A DNA stretch of 64,000 nucleotides from Psococerastis gibbosa (Eukaryota; Arthropoda; Insecta; Psocodea; Psocidae). A program made the position numbers and the translations under genes. The notes beneath the pieces were generated by a model that worked only from the letters and a program-made list of their open reading frames with translations, was not told the DNA's origin and ran no database searches. Positions 22,184 to 31,499 of the stretch are shown piece after piece. The stretch covers positions 30,741,019 through 30,805,018 of the forward strand of contig OZ020491.1 in assembly GCA_963971405.1 (NCBI GenBank). Reading direction: 5' to 3'. The number at the start of each line of letters is the position of its first letter. The first letter of the stretch is position 1.

Positions 22184-22287
22184 ACCACGCATGCGTGGTG
22201 ATCATCTGGTCACCATCATAATGCAATTCAGCTAGCCTAATCTGGGTATTACGTCACGAAGTCACGATTTACCACTGAGGCTCAGTT
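22184..22287 (+). promoter_or_regulatory. candidate promoter: palindrome, CRE-like site, Inr
   Basis: In a repeat-free stretch: a 16-bp perfect palindrome ACCACGCATGCGTGGT (22,184-22,199), a CRE/ATF-like TTACGTCA (22,249-22,256), and an arthropod-type initiator TCAGTT (22,282-22,287, A at 22,284). A DPE-like AGTCG starts at +29, one base off the canonical position. No TATA box. A GT donor context follows at 22,466. Each motif is common alone; the cluster is what counts. Confidence 0.4.
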
Positions 22288-22465
22288 CACAGATAGGAGA
22301 TTGTCTGTAGCAGTCGACTGTCGAGTGTTGGCTGGGTCTGTTAGATTGTGAAGTGTGAAGTATTTTATAGGCTTAATAGTGAAGTGTGAATTGTGCTACT
22401 TAAGTGTCCTGGATTAACACGATATTTCTGCTTTCGGAATTAATGACAGTAGATTTTATTTCCTG
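22284..22465 (+). other. candidate non-coding first exon
   Basis: From the possible initiator to a strong splice donor CTG|GTAAGT at 22,465/22,466. The stretch matches none of the repeat families seen elsewhere in the window and contains no long ORF. It lies on the same strand as the two coding-like exons at 42.2 and 45.6 kb, whose first acceptor has 5' UTR-like sequence before its ATG, so it could be their 5' exon. That link is inference only. Confidence 0.35.
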
Positions 22466-22959
22466 GTAAGTTAATGAAGTTTTTACAGGTTAGCCAAAAT
22501 TAATTACTAATAATCAACCCATCCCATGGGTGTATTCCGTGTAACATTTATTATTTGATATGCCGCTTAGAATGAACTTACTCTTGGGGTTAAACATGAA
22601 AACAAAAAAATGTTGTTTCGCACCTTCCATTATGAAATTGTCTTGTTTACATTTTTAATCCCGGGTTAAGATTAAAATAAATTGCCATTGTAGGCCTGCA
22701 AAAATGTCGTAAATAAATACACCCTTAGGTTAATTCTTATTTATTAATTTTGGCTGACCTATAAAAACTAATAATAAAAATTAAGAAATTAATTAACTTG
22801 AGTCTTAAAGGATAGGTTCGGCCAAATATACAGTAGGCCTATGCCTCAATCTATGTAGCCTAATCATATATTAGGCTAGGGTCTTTGGACAGAAGAAGAA
22901 TTAAGAGACTAGGCAGGGGCGGATCCATTTTTGAGGTAGTCACCACCTTGCGGGATAGG
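22466..22959. other. AT-rich DNA, no feature
   Basis: No repeat family, ORF or RNA motif was noticed. If the first-exon model is right, this is the start of the intron. Confidence 0.4.
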
Positions 22960-25650
22960 ATTCAGTCGCTCACACTTGGCTGTGCGTGGCGCTGGCCTAA
23001 CAAAGTCTCCACCTGCCCCCCCCCCCCTCCCCACCTAGTCTGATAATTGACTAAGACCTTGCTACAACTAATATAGGGCAATAAACAAAAGGCAGGAACA
23101 ACAATAATTCTCAGCCAAGCTCAGTTCTCGCATGAGTGACTCGCACGACATTCTCTCGCATTGTGCAAATTTAGGGCTATGCCTATGCTAACCGCCCCCC
23201 TGCCCCCGGTAATTGACTACGCCGTTGGTACAACTAATATAGAGCAATAAGCAAAAATCAGGCGCAACAATAATTCTCAGTCAAGTTCAGTTCTCGCATG
23301 AGTGACTCGCACTACATTCTCTTGCATTGTGCAAACTTAGGGCTATGCCTAAGCTAACCTCCCCCCTGCCCCCGATAATTGACTACGCCCTTGATGGTAC
23401 AGCTATTATATAGTACAAGCAGCACAGTAAATAATAGGCAGGAACAACAATAATTCTCAGTCAAGTTCAGTTCTCGCACGAGTGACTCGCACTACATTCT
23501 CTCGCATTGTGCAAACTTAGGGCTACGCCTAAGCTAACCTCCCCCCTGCCCCCGATAATTGACTACGCCCTTGATGGTACAGCTAATATATAGTACAAGC
23601 AGCGCAGTAAACAATAGGCAGGAACAACAATAATTCTCAGTCAAGTTCAGTTCTCGCACGAGTGACTCGCACTACATTCTCTCGCATTGTGCAAACTTAG
23701 GGCTACGCCTAAGCTAACCTCCCCCCTGCCCCCGATAATTGACTACGCCCTTGATGGTACAGCTATTATATAGTACAAGCAGCGCAGTAAACAATAGGCA
23801 GGAACAACAATAATTCTCAGTCAAGTTCAGTTCTCGCACGAGTGACTCGCACTACATTCTCTCGCATTGTGCAAACTTAGGGCTACGCCTATGCTAGCCT
23901 CCCCCCTGCCCCCGATAATGGACTACGCCCTTGATGGTACAGCTAATATATAGTACAAGCAGCACAGTAAATAATAGGCAGGAACAACAATAATTCTCAG
24001 TCAAGTTCAGTTCTCGCATGAGTGACTCGCACGACATTCTCTCGCATTGTGCAAATTTAGGGCTATGCCTATTGCCCCCCCCCCCTGCCCCCGATAATTG
24101 ACTACGCCGTTGGTACAACTAATATAGAGCAATAAGCAAAAATCAGGCGCAACAATAATTCTCAGTCAAGCTTAGTTCTCACACGAGTGATTCGCACTAC
24201 ATTCTCTTGCATTGTGCAAACTTAGGACTATGCCTATGCTAGCCTCCCCCCTGCCCCCGATAATGGACTACGCCCTTGATGGTACAGCTAATATATAGTA
24301 CAAGCAGCACAGTAAATAATAGGCAGGAACAACAATAATTCTCAGTCAAGTTCAGTTCTCGCATGAGTGACTCGCACGACATTCTCTCGCATTGTGCAAA
24401 TTTAGGGCTATGCCTATGCTAACCGCCCCCCTGCCCCCGGTAATTGACTACGCCGTTGGTACAACTAATATAGAGCAATAAGCAAAAATCAGGCGCAACA
24501 ATAATTCTCAGTCAAGTTCAGTTCTCGCATGAGTGACTCGCACTACATTCTCTTGCATTGTGCAAACTTAGGACTATGCCTATGCTAGCCCCCCCCCCCA
24601 TGCCCCCGACAATTGACTATGCCCTTGATGGTACAGCTAATATATAGTACAAGCAGCACAGTAAATAATAGGCAGGAACAACAATAATTCTCAATCAAGT
24701 TCAGTTCTCGCACGAGTGACTCGCACTACATTCTCTTGCATTGTGCAAACTTAGGACTATGCCTATGCTAGCCTCCCCCTGCCCCCGAAAATTGACTACG
24801 CCTTTGATGGTACAGCTAATATATAGTACAAGCAGCGCAGTAAACAATAGGCAGGAACAACAATAATTCTCAGTCAAGTTCAGTTCTCGCACGAGTGACT
24901 CGCACTACATTCCCTTGCATTGTGCAAACTTAGGACTATGCCTATGCTAGCCTCCCCCTGCCCCCGAAAATTGACTACGCCTTTGATGGTACAGCTAATA
25001 TATAGTACAAGCAGTGCAGTAAACAATAGGCAGGAACAACAATAATTCTCAGTCAAGTTCAGTTCTCGCACGAGTGACTCGCACTACATTCCCTTGCATT
25101 GTGCAAACTTAGGACTATGCCTATGCTAACCTCCCCCCTGCCCCCGACAATTGACTACGCCCTTAATGGTACAGCTAATATATAGTACAAGCAGCACAGT
25201 AAATAATAGGCAGGAACAACAATAATTCTCAATCAAGTTCAGTTCTCGCACGAGTGACTCGCACTACATTCTCTTGCATTGTGCAAACTTAGGACTATGC
25301 CTATGCTAGCCTCCCCCTGCCCCCGAAAATTGACTACGCCTTTGATGGTACAGCTAATATATAGTACAAGCAGCGCAGTAAACAATAGGCAGGAACAACA
25401 ATAATTCTCAGTCAAGTTCAGTTCTCGCACGAGTGACTCGCACTACATTCTCTCGCATTGTGCAAACTTAGGGCTACGCCTAAGCTAACCTCCCCCCTGC
25501 CCCCGATAATTGACTACGCCCTTGATGGTACAGCTAATGTATAGTACAAGCAGCGCAGTAAACAATAGGCAGGAACAACAATAATTCCCAGTCAAGTTCA
25601 GTTCTCGCACGAGTGACTCGCATTACATTCTCTTGCATTGTGCAAACAAC
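22960..25650 (+). repeat. satellite array, 180/165-bp units, about 15 copies
   Basis: AATTCTCAGTCAAG or a one-base variant recurs at about 23,107, 23,272, 23,452, 23,632, 23,812, 23,992, 24,157, 24,337, 24,503, 24,687, 24,867, 25,046, 25,226, 25,406 and 25,586. Two unit types exist: A (about 180 bp, with TATATAGTACAAGCAGC) and B (about 165 bp, with ATATAGAGCAATAAGCAAAA). The order is B B A A A A B A B A A A A A A. Each unit contains a C-rich block (CCCCCCTGCCCCCG). The small minus-strand ORFs repeating in it are by-products of the period. Confidence 0.95.
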
Positions 25651-26264
25651 CTTGCCAAATACCAATGACACCACAATTTTCCCAATTTCACAGCTGACAA
25701 ATATAAAAACTTCTCGAAATGCATTCCTCAACCAGCACTTTACTCCATTTTCACTTTAGAACTAGCTTTCCACCCCATTGGGCGTCACAGGGGCGAGGAG
25801 AGATAAGGGCGAAATCGCCCTAGAGAATACGTGAATGGTTTTCGCGGTTGAATTGGAGCACCTATCGCGGTTATGCATTTTCTATTTATTTTAAGATAAC
25901 TTGGGAACTAATAGTGCTGAATATATCATTGTTGGATTTGAATTTATCCTAAATATCTAACCTGCAGCTTACGATGTGTATTACATGTGATATTTCCACC
26001 CAATTGGGCGTAAAGGGGTGGAGAGAGATAACGGGAAATCACCCTGGAGAATAAACGAATAGTATTTTTCGCGGTGGAATTCGGGTGCCTGCCACATTCA
26101 TACATTTTTTTTACGTTAACTTGGGAAGGAACTATTAGTGCTAGATATGCCATTTTGGGCTTAAACTAATAATAAATATCTGCCCTACAACTTGTGAACT
26201 ATTGTTATGTTAAATTTCTACTCCATTGGATGCCGAAGGGCAGAAAAGAGGATATCACCCTGGA

Positions 26265-26441
26265 CAAGGCCATGCCCAGGTTTTGATTTCGTCAGGGGGG
26301 GGGGGGCAAAAAGTTTTTAAACGTAATTTATTAATGAATTAATGGATAACTTCTTCAAACCATACAGGTTTACCTACAAAAATTTATTTCGGGGGGGGGG
26401 GGGTCCGGACCCCATGGTCCACCCCCTTGGGCGCGGCCATG
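26265..26441. mobile_element. hAT-like MITE-3 copy, 177 bp
   Basis: Left end CAAGGCCATGCCCAGG; right end mirrored as CATGGCCGCGCCCAAGG. Flanks ACCCTGGA (26,257-26,264) and ACCCTGAA (26,442-26,449) match at 7 of 8 bases. Two 12-base G runs inside. Interior matches the copy at 54.55 kb in opposite orientation. Confidence 0.8.
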
Positions 26442-26939
26442 ACCCTGAAGAATGTACACGGCCATTGAATATATAACGCTAGTGTCATATATTCAATGAC
26501 ACGGCTGATTAAAATATAGTCTACGCGATAGTATTGGGGTACCTACCACATTTCTACCTTTTATTTTATTTCACGATTATTTGGGAACCACTATTAGTGC
26601 TAGATATGTCAATTTAAACTTAAACTAATCATGAATATCTGCCCTACAACTTCTGATTTGTATTATATGTGATATTTCCACCTTGGGGTACCTACCACAG
26701 CTCCACTACATTTTTTTTTTATATTTTACGATAACTTGGGAACTATTATTGCTAGATATGTCTTTTTATGCTTAAATTAATCATGAATCCTCCCTTAAAC
26801 TAATCATGAATCTGCCCTAAAACGTGGGTGTGTATTATATGTGATATTTCCACTTCATTGGGTGTCGAGATGCAGAGATATAACCCTGGAGAATACACGA
26901 ATGATTAAATAGCTTGGGGTACCTACTACATTTATAAGT

Positions 26940-27308
26940 GCTAACGGCCTTACCATGTTGATTCCATTAGAGCAGAGCATGTTTCAAACTGCGGCAACTT
27001 GGTAGTGTGCACAGCGTTGGCAGGGGAACCTGGTGGGACATGATTACGCGCTTTGGCAGTATAAGTCACTCCTGGTCACCTCCGATTTAATCGTGTGACT
27101 TTACCATGTTTCCCAAGTGGTTCGGAATCCACTATAATCAGGAGGTCCACCCTGTCAGTCAACTCCCCTTTCCCCGAGGTGAAAGAGTCTGCCCTTAGGG
27201 TGCCTCAAGTTAACAAACAGACTCACTCCCCCCGCCAGGCTGACAGGGTTGCTTAAAAAGCAGAAATGCTGAAAGCAGGCGTTAGAAACAACAACAACAA
27301 CAACAACA
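26940..27308 (+). repeat. Rep-B retroposon with (AAC)n tail
   Basis: A 369-bp insertion in the tandem array, ending in ACAACAACAACAACAACAAC. Flanked by ACATTTATAAGT at 26,928-26,939 and 27,309-27,320, so 10-12 bp of duplicated target. Landmarks: GTGTGCACAGCG, CTGGTCACCTCCGA, AAGTGGTTCGGAATCCACTA, AGGGTGCCTCAAGTTAACAA and CAGAAATGCTG. A tail plus a target duplication of variable length indicates LINE-driven retroposition. No clear tRNA head was recognised. Confidence 0.8.
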
Positions 27309-27559
27309 ACATTTATAAGTTTTTTATTTTTATTTTACGATAACGATAACTTGAAGCTATTAGCGCTAGATATGCCAATTTAAGCTTAAACTAATCATGC
27401 TTGCATGTCTGCCCTACAACTTGTGAATTTTAATCTAGGGCTGAATATCAGCAACACAAGGCCGTAGCCGGAAATTTGTTTTTTTTTGGGGGGGGGGTCC
27501 ATCTGATGTTACCGGAGGTGAGGTAACCTCAATATATTTAAAACTACAGTCTTTGTAGT

Positions 27560-27737
27560 CAAGGCCGTAGCCAGGGGGGTTCATGTGGGTTCAACCCCCC
27601 CCCCCTCCCGCCGAAATGAAATTGCTTCATACTACAATAGATAGAATCGGATTTTGAGAGGAAAAATAAAAACTGCTATGTAATACCCAATGAAATTTCT
27701 AAAACCCCCCCGAAAAAAAATCCTGGCTACGGCCTTG
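27560..27737. mobile_element. hAT-like MITE-3 copy, 178 bp, perfect TIRs
   Basis: CAAGGCCGTAGCCAGG at the left and its exact complement CCTGGCTACGGCCTTG at the right. Flanks TTTGTAGT (27,552-27,559) and TGTGTAGT (27,738-27,745) agree at 7 of 8 positions. Interior has a C run and AAAATCCGATTCTATC on the minus strand, as in the copy at 21.6-22.0 kb. Confidence 0.85.
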
Positions 27738-27769
27738 TGTGTAGTGTACGCTGAAAATATTTCGGGGGG

Positions 27770-28111
27770 GTCTGTACCCCCTGGGGGCCATCGCATCATT
27801 CCCAAACTCGGCAATGAGATACTACAACGCCCTACCCATCAGCCTTACTAATAAGGATTTTTCAGGATACAAGGCCGTGGTGACAAGGAAAATTAAAGAA
27901 TGTCCACTGTACAGCTTGGACGAGTTCAGGGAAATAAGCTGGGATGCTCAAAAATAACCCCCCCCCCTCCCTCCATCTAACGTATGCTTCGGCATGAAAT
28001 TTTTTGTTCGTTTTTGTTTCTGTTCTAGATTTCTTTTGTTTTGGACGCCGTCTATCCCACCTTGGTGGGTCATGGACAAAGACTGATTGATTGATTGATT
28101 GATTGATTGAG
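27770..28111 (+). pseudogene. LINE 3' end with (TTGA)n tail
   Basis: Reading from about 27,796: SFPNSAMRYYNALPISLTN, then KIKECPLYSLDEFREI and a stop at 27,955-27,957. RYYNALP resembles the WNxLP box near the end of LINE ORF2 proteins. The 3' UTR ends with CCCACCTTGGTGGG (a short hairpin) and a (TGAT)n tail at about 28,082-28,111. It is 5'-truncated to the last 54 codons. Confidence 0.65.
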
Positions 28112-28129
28112 AGCATTTTGGAGAAAAAG

Positions 28130-28340
28130 AAAAATGAAAGAGTACTCACTGCACATACTGTATATATTGTACAATAAATAAATAGCCTATGCATTTCTGT
28201 TAAATTGCGTACAGTCAAATAGGTAATCGACAAGAAAGCTCAAAATAAAATCATCAAAATATTGTCAAAATCAGGTAATTCTGTCATTGTGCAAGTCAGC
28301 TAGTGCCTCAGTGACAGTGTAGAAAGCTTGGAATTTTAAT
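28130..28340 (-). pseudogene. LINE 3' end (last codons and 3' UTR)
   Basis: Minus strand: AFYTVTEALADLHNDRIT, stop, then an AT-rich 3' UTR ending in a TTATTTATTGTAC-like tail near 28,170. Same family as the tails at 7.6 and 53.1 kb. Abuts the (TTGA)n tail of the preceding LINE, so two LINE 3' ends meet tail to tail. Confidence 0.65.
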
Positions 28341-28539
28341 ATTATCTATTACATGTTTACACTTCTATATTTCAATCTTCCATCACTTTTATTTATAAAT
28401 AGTTATTATTTATTATAATTATATATAACTATTTTAGAAATTAGAAAGTTGGTAAAAGAGCAGCCATTATTTAGACATTAGCATCGCTTGTGACAAACAC
28501 CGTGTTTCTCTTTGGAAATACAGTTCTTCTTCTTTGAAT

Positions 28540-29180
28540 GCCTCTCCTATCGAAGATTGTCGATTATCAAGGCAATCGTAGACGTTTAGATACCACATCA
28601 AGAAAATCAAGTATTGGGGATCGAATGTACTTAGTCCTGATGACAGCCGGCCGCCATACCAAGTTGATTCCAGCGGACCATAGCAGGTTCAATGCTGCAG
28701 ACAACTTGGTCGTGTGCACAGTGCCGGTAGGGAAACATGGTAGGACTTGTCCTGGTCACCTCCGAACTAATCGTGTGACTTCACTGTGTTTCCCAAGTGG
28801 TTCGGAATCCACTATAATCAGGAGGTCCACTGGAGTCCTATGGGCCCACACCGTGGCCTGGGACTGTGTCAAACCATACTACTAGTCATGATGACTGTAA
28901 CGGGGAATTGTAATGCATCAGTGGTTTCCCGGTGCCTTCTGCATCCTTATGCCGTTGACTCTTCATTGAGTTCCTCCGCCTTAGGTGCCCAACCCCTTGA
29001 CAAAGGAATGCCTCAGTAGTGGTTGCTTATTTAGTGGCGGCCCCGCCCCGTCACACAGTCATCCTCGGGCTACTGCGTCTTTTTCTAGACAAGCCTGCAC
29101 CACCAGACTTGCCGCCACACCCTCCGATTATGCCACTGCTTGTTCGAAGACTGCTTATTCGTTACATTCGCAGCTAGCCA
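28540..29180 (+). repeat. Rep-B plus Rep-E composite
   Basis: 28,552-28,580 has the CGATTATCAAGGCAATCG leader, 28,640-28,885 a Rep-B copy (GGACTTGTCCTGGTCACCTC, AAGTGGTTCGGAATCCACTA), 28,890-29,170 a Rep-E copy (CCTTCTGCATCCTTATGCCG, TTAGTGGCGG, CACCACCAGACTTGCC). Because Rep-E follows the same leader at 20.1 and 54.7 kb without Rep-B between, Rep-B probably inserted here. Confidence 0.65.
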
Positions 29181-29284
29181 CCATATCTGGTAGCTTTTTC
29201 GCTATCCGCCTTTTGCTTTTCGCTATGGGCTGTAGCTCACCTTAATACACTAACTTTATAAAAAAAATTAATCGCATACAAGCA

Positions 29285-29400
29285 ATTTAATACCTCTTCA
29301 GTCGCCGCTGTACGTAATACCTGTGATGAGTTACTACCGGTCTCCGATCGCAAGGTGTGTAGAGACTCGCACAAATTCGAGCACACTACCAACTATGCCA
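29285..29400 (-). repeat. Rep-C copy, antisense
   Basis: Contains CTCTTCAGTCGCC, CTCCGATCGCA and AGAGACTCGCAC, the complement of the blocks seen at 6.42 and 44.69 kb. Confidence 0.5.
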
Positions 29401-29960
29401 GTAAAGACTAACTGATTTCATTAAGCTTCGAAACGGTAAATAAATCTTATCAATGAGTATTCATTTGAGTGATAACACACTTTGTTATCACCTTGTTTAA
29501 CAATAGGGCATGTTTTGATTAAATATTAATTAACAAGGTTGTTATAATGCCTCTTATCACTCTCTCACGGTAGTTTAACTCAAGTACACGTATTGATAAT
29601 TAGGTAAGCATTAGTCATCTTTAGGTTATTGTCGTTAGATAGTTATACTATAGATAAGGTAGAAGCGGGAGCTCGTCGCTTTGGAATTTGATAGTTGCGG
29701 CGGTCAGGGCCCTATTTTCCAACAGGCTGTTTAAATGAATGAATAAATAAGTGAATGAATGAATATTAACTTTTTGTTTTACTAGTACTTGTACTAGTAC
29801 TACTACCGATCGGGCGTACCCCGGGCAACGTTAAGTGGAAACATCTAGGGGCTAATCCTTTCACCACCGAGAAGAGACCTTCCTCTTCTTTTGTGTATGC
29901 ACCGACGATGGCGTCGCTTTGGCTGAGGCCAGAAACGAAAAAGTGAAGGAAGTTCTACTG
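29401..29960. other. no recognisable feature
   Basis: AT-rich sequence with GAATGAATGAATA-type simple repeats near 29,735-29,765. Nothing else. Confidence 0.45.
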
Positions 29961-29964
29961 GTAA

Positions 29965-30150
29965 GGGTTATAATGTAGTAGGGCTATAATGCCCTCTCTT
30001 ACACTCAACTAGGAAGGCTCGGGACCGCCTGCTTTGCATGCCCTCTTGAGCATGACCAGAAAATGTAAAAGTGTGGGATTTGAACCAACAACCATTCGGG
30101 TGAAAGTCGAAAACTCTGCCACTACTGTACATGTCCTGATGTGAACGACT
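29965..30150 (-). repeat. SINE-1 copy, antisense
   Basis: On the minus strand: tRNA-like head with GAATGGTTGTTGGTTCAAAT, then TTTTCTGGTCATG, AGGGCATGCAAAGCAGGC, CTAGTTGAGTGTAAGAGA, GGGCATTATAGCCCT. Same layout as the copy at 43.16 kb. Confidence 0.7.
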
Positions 30151-30244
30151 TTAAAGTAATTTACAAACAAATCAGTTAAACATGGCATTCTTTATTAATG
30201 TTTAATTGTAAAAGTGAGCTGGAAGGCCTAAATATGCCCATATT

Positions 30245-30560
30245 TTTATTTTATTTTATTAATTGGGGTACAGGTGTTATACCTGTGTTCACTTAAGCCT
30301 ATTGGGCCTATTATGCCCCCTACAACAAAGTATCTACATCACTTCCTCGAGGTCTATTTCCCTCAGGGGAGCCAGGACCTTGAGGAGATTTAGAAGTGGT
30401 AGATCTTTTACATGTAATTGCAAGTTTCCCAAGCACGCTGCTCTTCTACGTGCGATTGCATCGCAGTGAAGGAGGATATGCTCGGGGTCCTCCGCTTCTT
30501 CGTTACAGAATCTGCATGCTCTAATTTGCCCACATGGAAAATAAAGACCATTTCTTTCTT
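30245..30560 (-). pseudogene. LINE 3' fragment, same family as 60.2-60.8 kb
   Basis: The shared blocks GGGGTACAGGTGTTA, TTCACTTAAGCCTATTGGGC, CCCCCTACAACAAAGTATCT and CAGGACCTTGAGG are also at 60.22-60.37 kb in the same orientation. An A-rich tail on the minus strand (TTTTATTTTATTTTATTAA on plus) marks the 3' end at the left. No long ORF remains. Confidence 0.6.
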
Positions 30561-31151
30561 CGTTATAAAACCAGAAGTGCCACTAGAGGTATACCAGGCA
30601 CTTCTAACTGTATTGGACAGGCTTACTTAATAGTCATTTCACACCACAGGTCGTTGACTCCAAGTGTTTCGTAACCGTGATTGGGTACCTGCAAGCATTA
30701 GTCCGCTGGAAAGTGACTTGTAGCAGGGTACGTTTTTTTAAACTTTTGTCTCGAGTAGGCTTATCGTTATGGCGCCCATTCCACCGACCGGCTAGGGCTA
30801 TTTACAAAAACAGTGACGTGGTAGCCGACATTCAAGACTTAGGCGGGGTTTCCACCGACCTCGCATAGCAGAATTGACGGAAATGTATATTTTCCTCTAT
30901 GCCATAGTTAAAATTGATCAATGATCATACAGTAAAACCACAAACAAACAAACTAAAATTGAAAAATGGCGTCATGGGATATGTTTAGTACAAAAATTTT
31001 AATAGATTTCTATAAAAAGAAAAATTCTAATTTCCGTCAATGTCATTTGCATTCTGCAATGCGAGGTCGGTGGAAACGCCACCTAAGTCTTGAATGTCTG
31101 CTACCACGTCACCGTTTTTGTAAATAGCCCTAGCCGGTCGGTGGAATGGGC

Positions 31152-31406
31152 TGTTGGGTTATGCCTTGGATCGGTTTTAAATTTAAAGATAAAAAATATC
31201 ACACTTTGAATTAATATTGTGTATTCGCCATCTTTGTAGCAAGGAAGTAAAAAAAACATTGTCAACTCTAAACAGTGTCACAGACAATGTCATAGACAAA
31301 CAAAATATTATTAAATTAATATTTATTTTCATTATTATTATTTTTAATTTTATTATTATTTTATTATGAAATAGCAAAAATTATAATTTAAAAAATTATT
31401 TCAACA
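31152..31406 (-). repeat. copia 3' LTR
   Basis: Starts TGTTGAAATAA and ends GCATAACCCAACA when read on the minus strand, so it has TG...CA ends with a short inverted terminus. 255 bp. Abuts the polypurine tract on one side and TGGGC on the other. Confidence 0.95.
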
Positions 31407-31416
31407 TCCTCCCCTT
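31407..31416 (-). promoter_or_regulatory. copia polypurine tract
   Basis: AAGGGGAGGA on the minus strand, directly next to the 3' LTR, where plus-strand DNA synthesis is primed in LTR retrotransposons. Confidence 0.85.
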
Positions 31417-31499
31417 AATTTTTGCATGAATAATTAAATTCCAAACTTTTAGTAAAATAAAATAAAATTCCTTCATTATATAGAAATACAATAAAAAGT

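Larger units (their letters stand above)
25740..27440 (+). repeat. diverged tandem array, about 235-bp period, with insertions
   Basis: Units share CATTGGGCGT, AGAGATAA, CACCCTGGAGAATA, ACGATAACTTGGGAACTATT, AGTGCTAGATATG, CTAATCATGAATATCTGCC and GTATTATATGTGATATTTCC. About five to six units, some shortened. Two elements interrupt it: a hAT-like MITE (26,265-26,441) and a Rep-B retroposon (26,940-27,308). Confidence 0.85.

Noticed and set aside
24701-25430. Repeated 63-codon minus-strand ORFs (MRELNLTENYCC...) as a gene family
   Set aside because: They recur exactly with the satellite period and change frame with its indels; they are a by-product of the array.
22960-25650. CRISPR-like array
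   Set aside because: Units are 165-180 bp with no short constant repeat and variable spacer; a eukaryotic satellite, not CRISPR.
28538-28885. 115-codon ORF as a protein gene
   Set aside because: It runs through a Rep-B retroposon copy; the same peptide appears antisense at 21.6-21.8 kb for the same reason.
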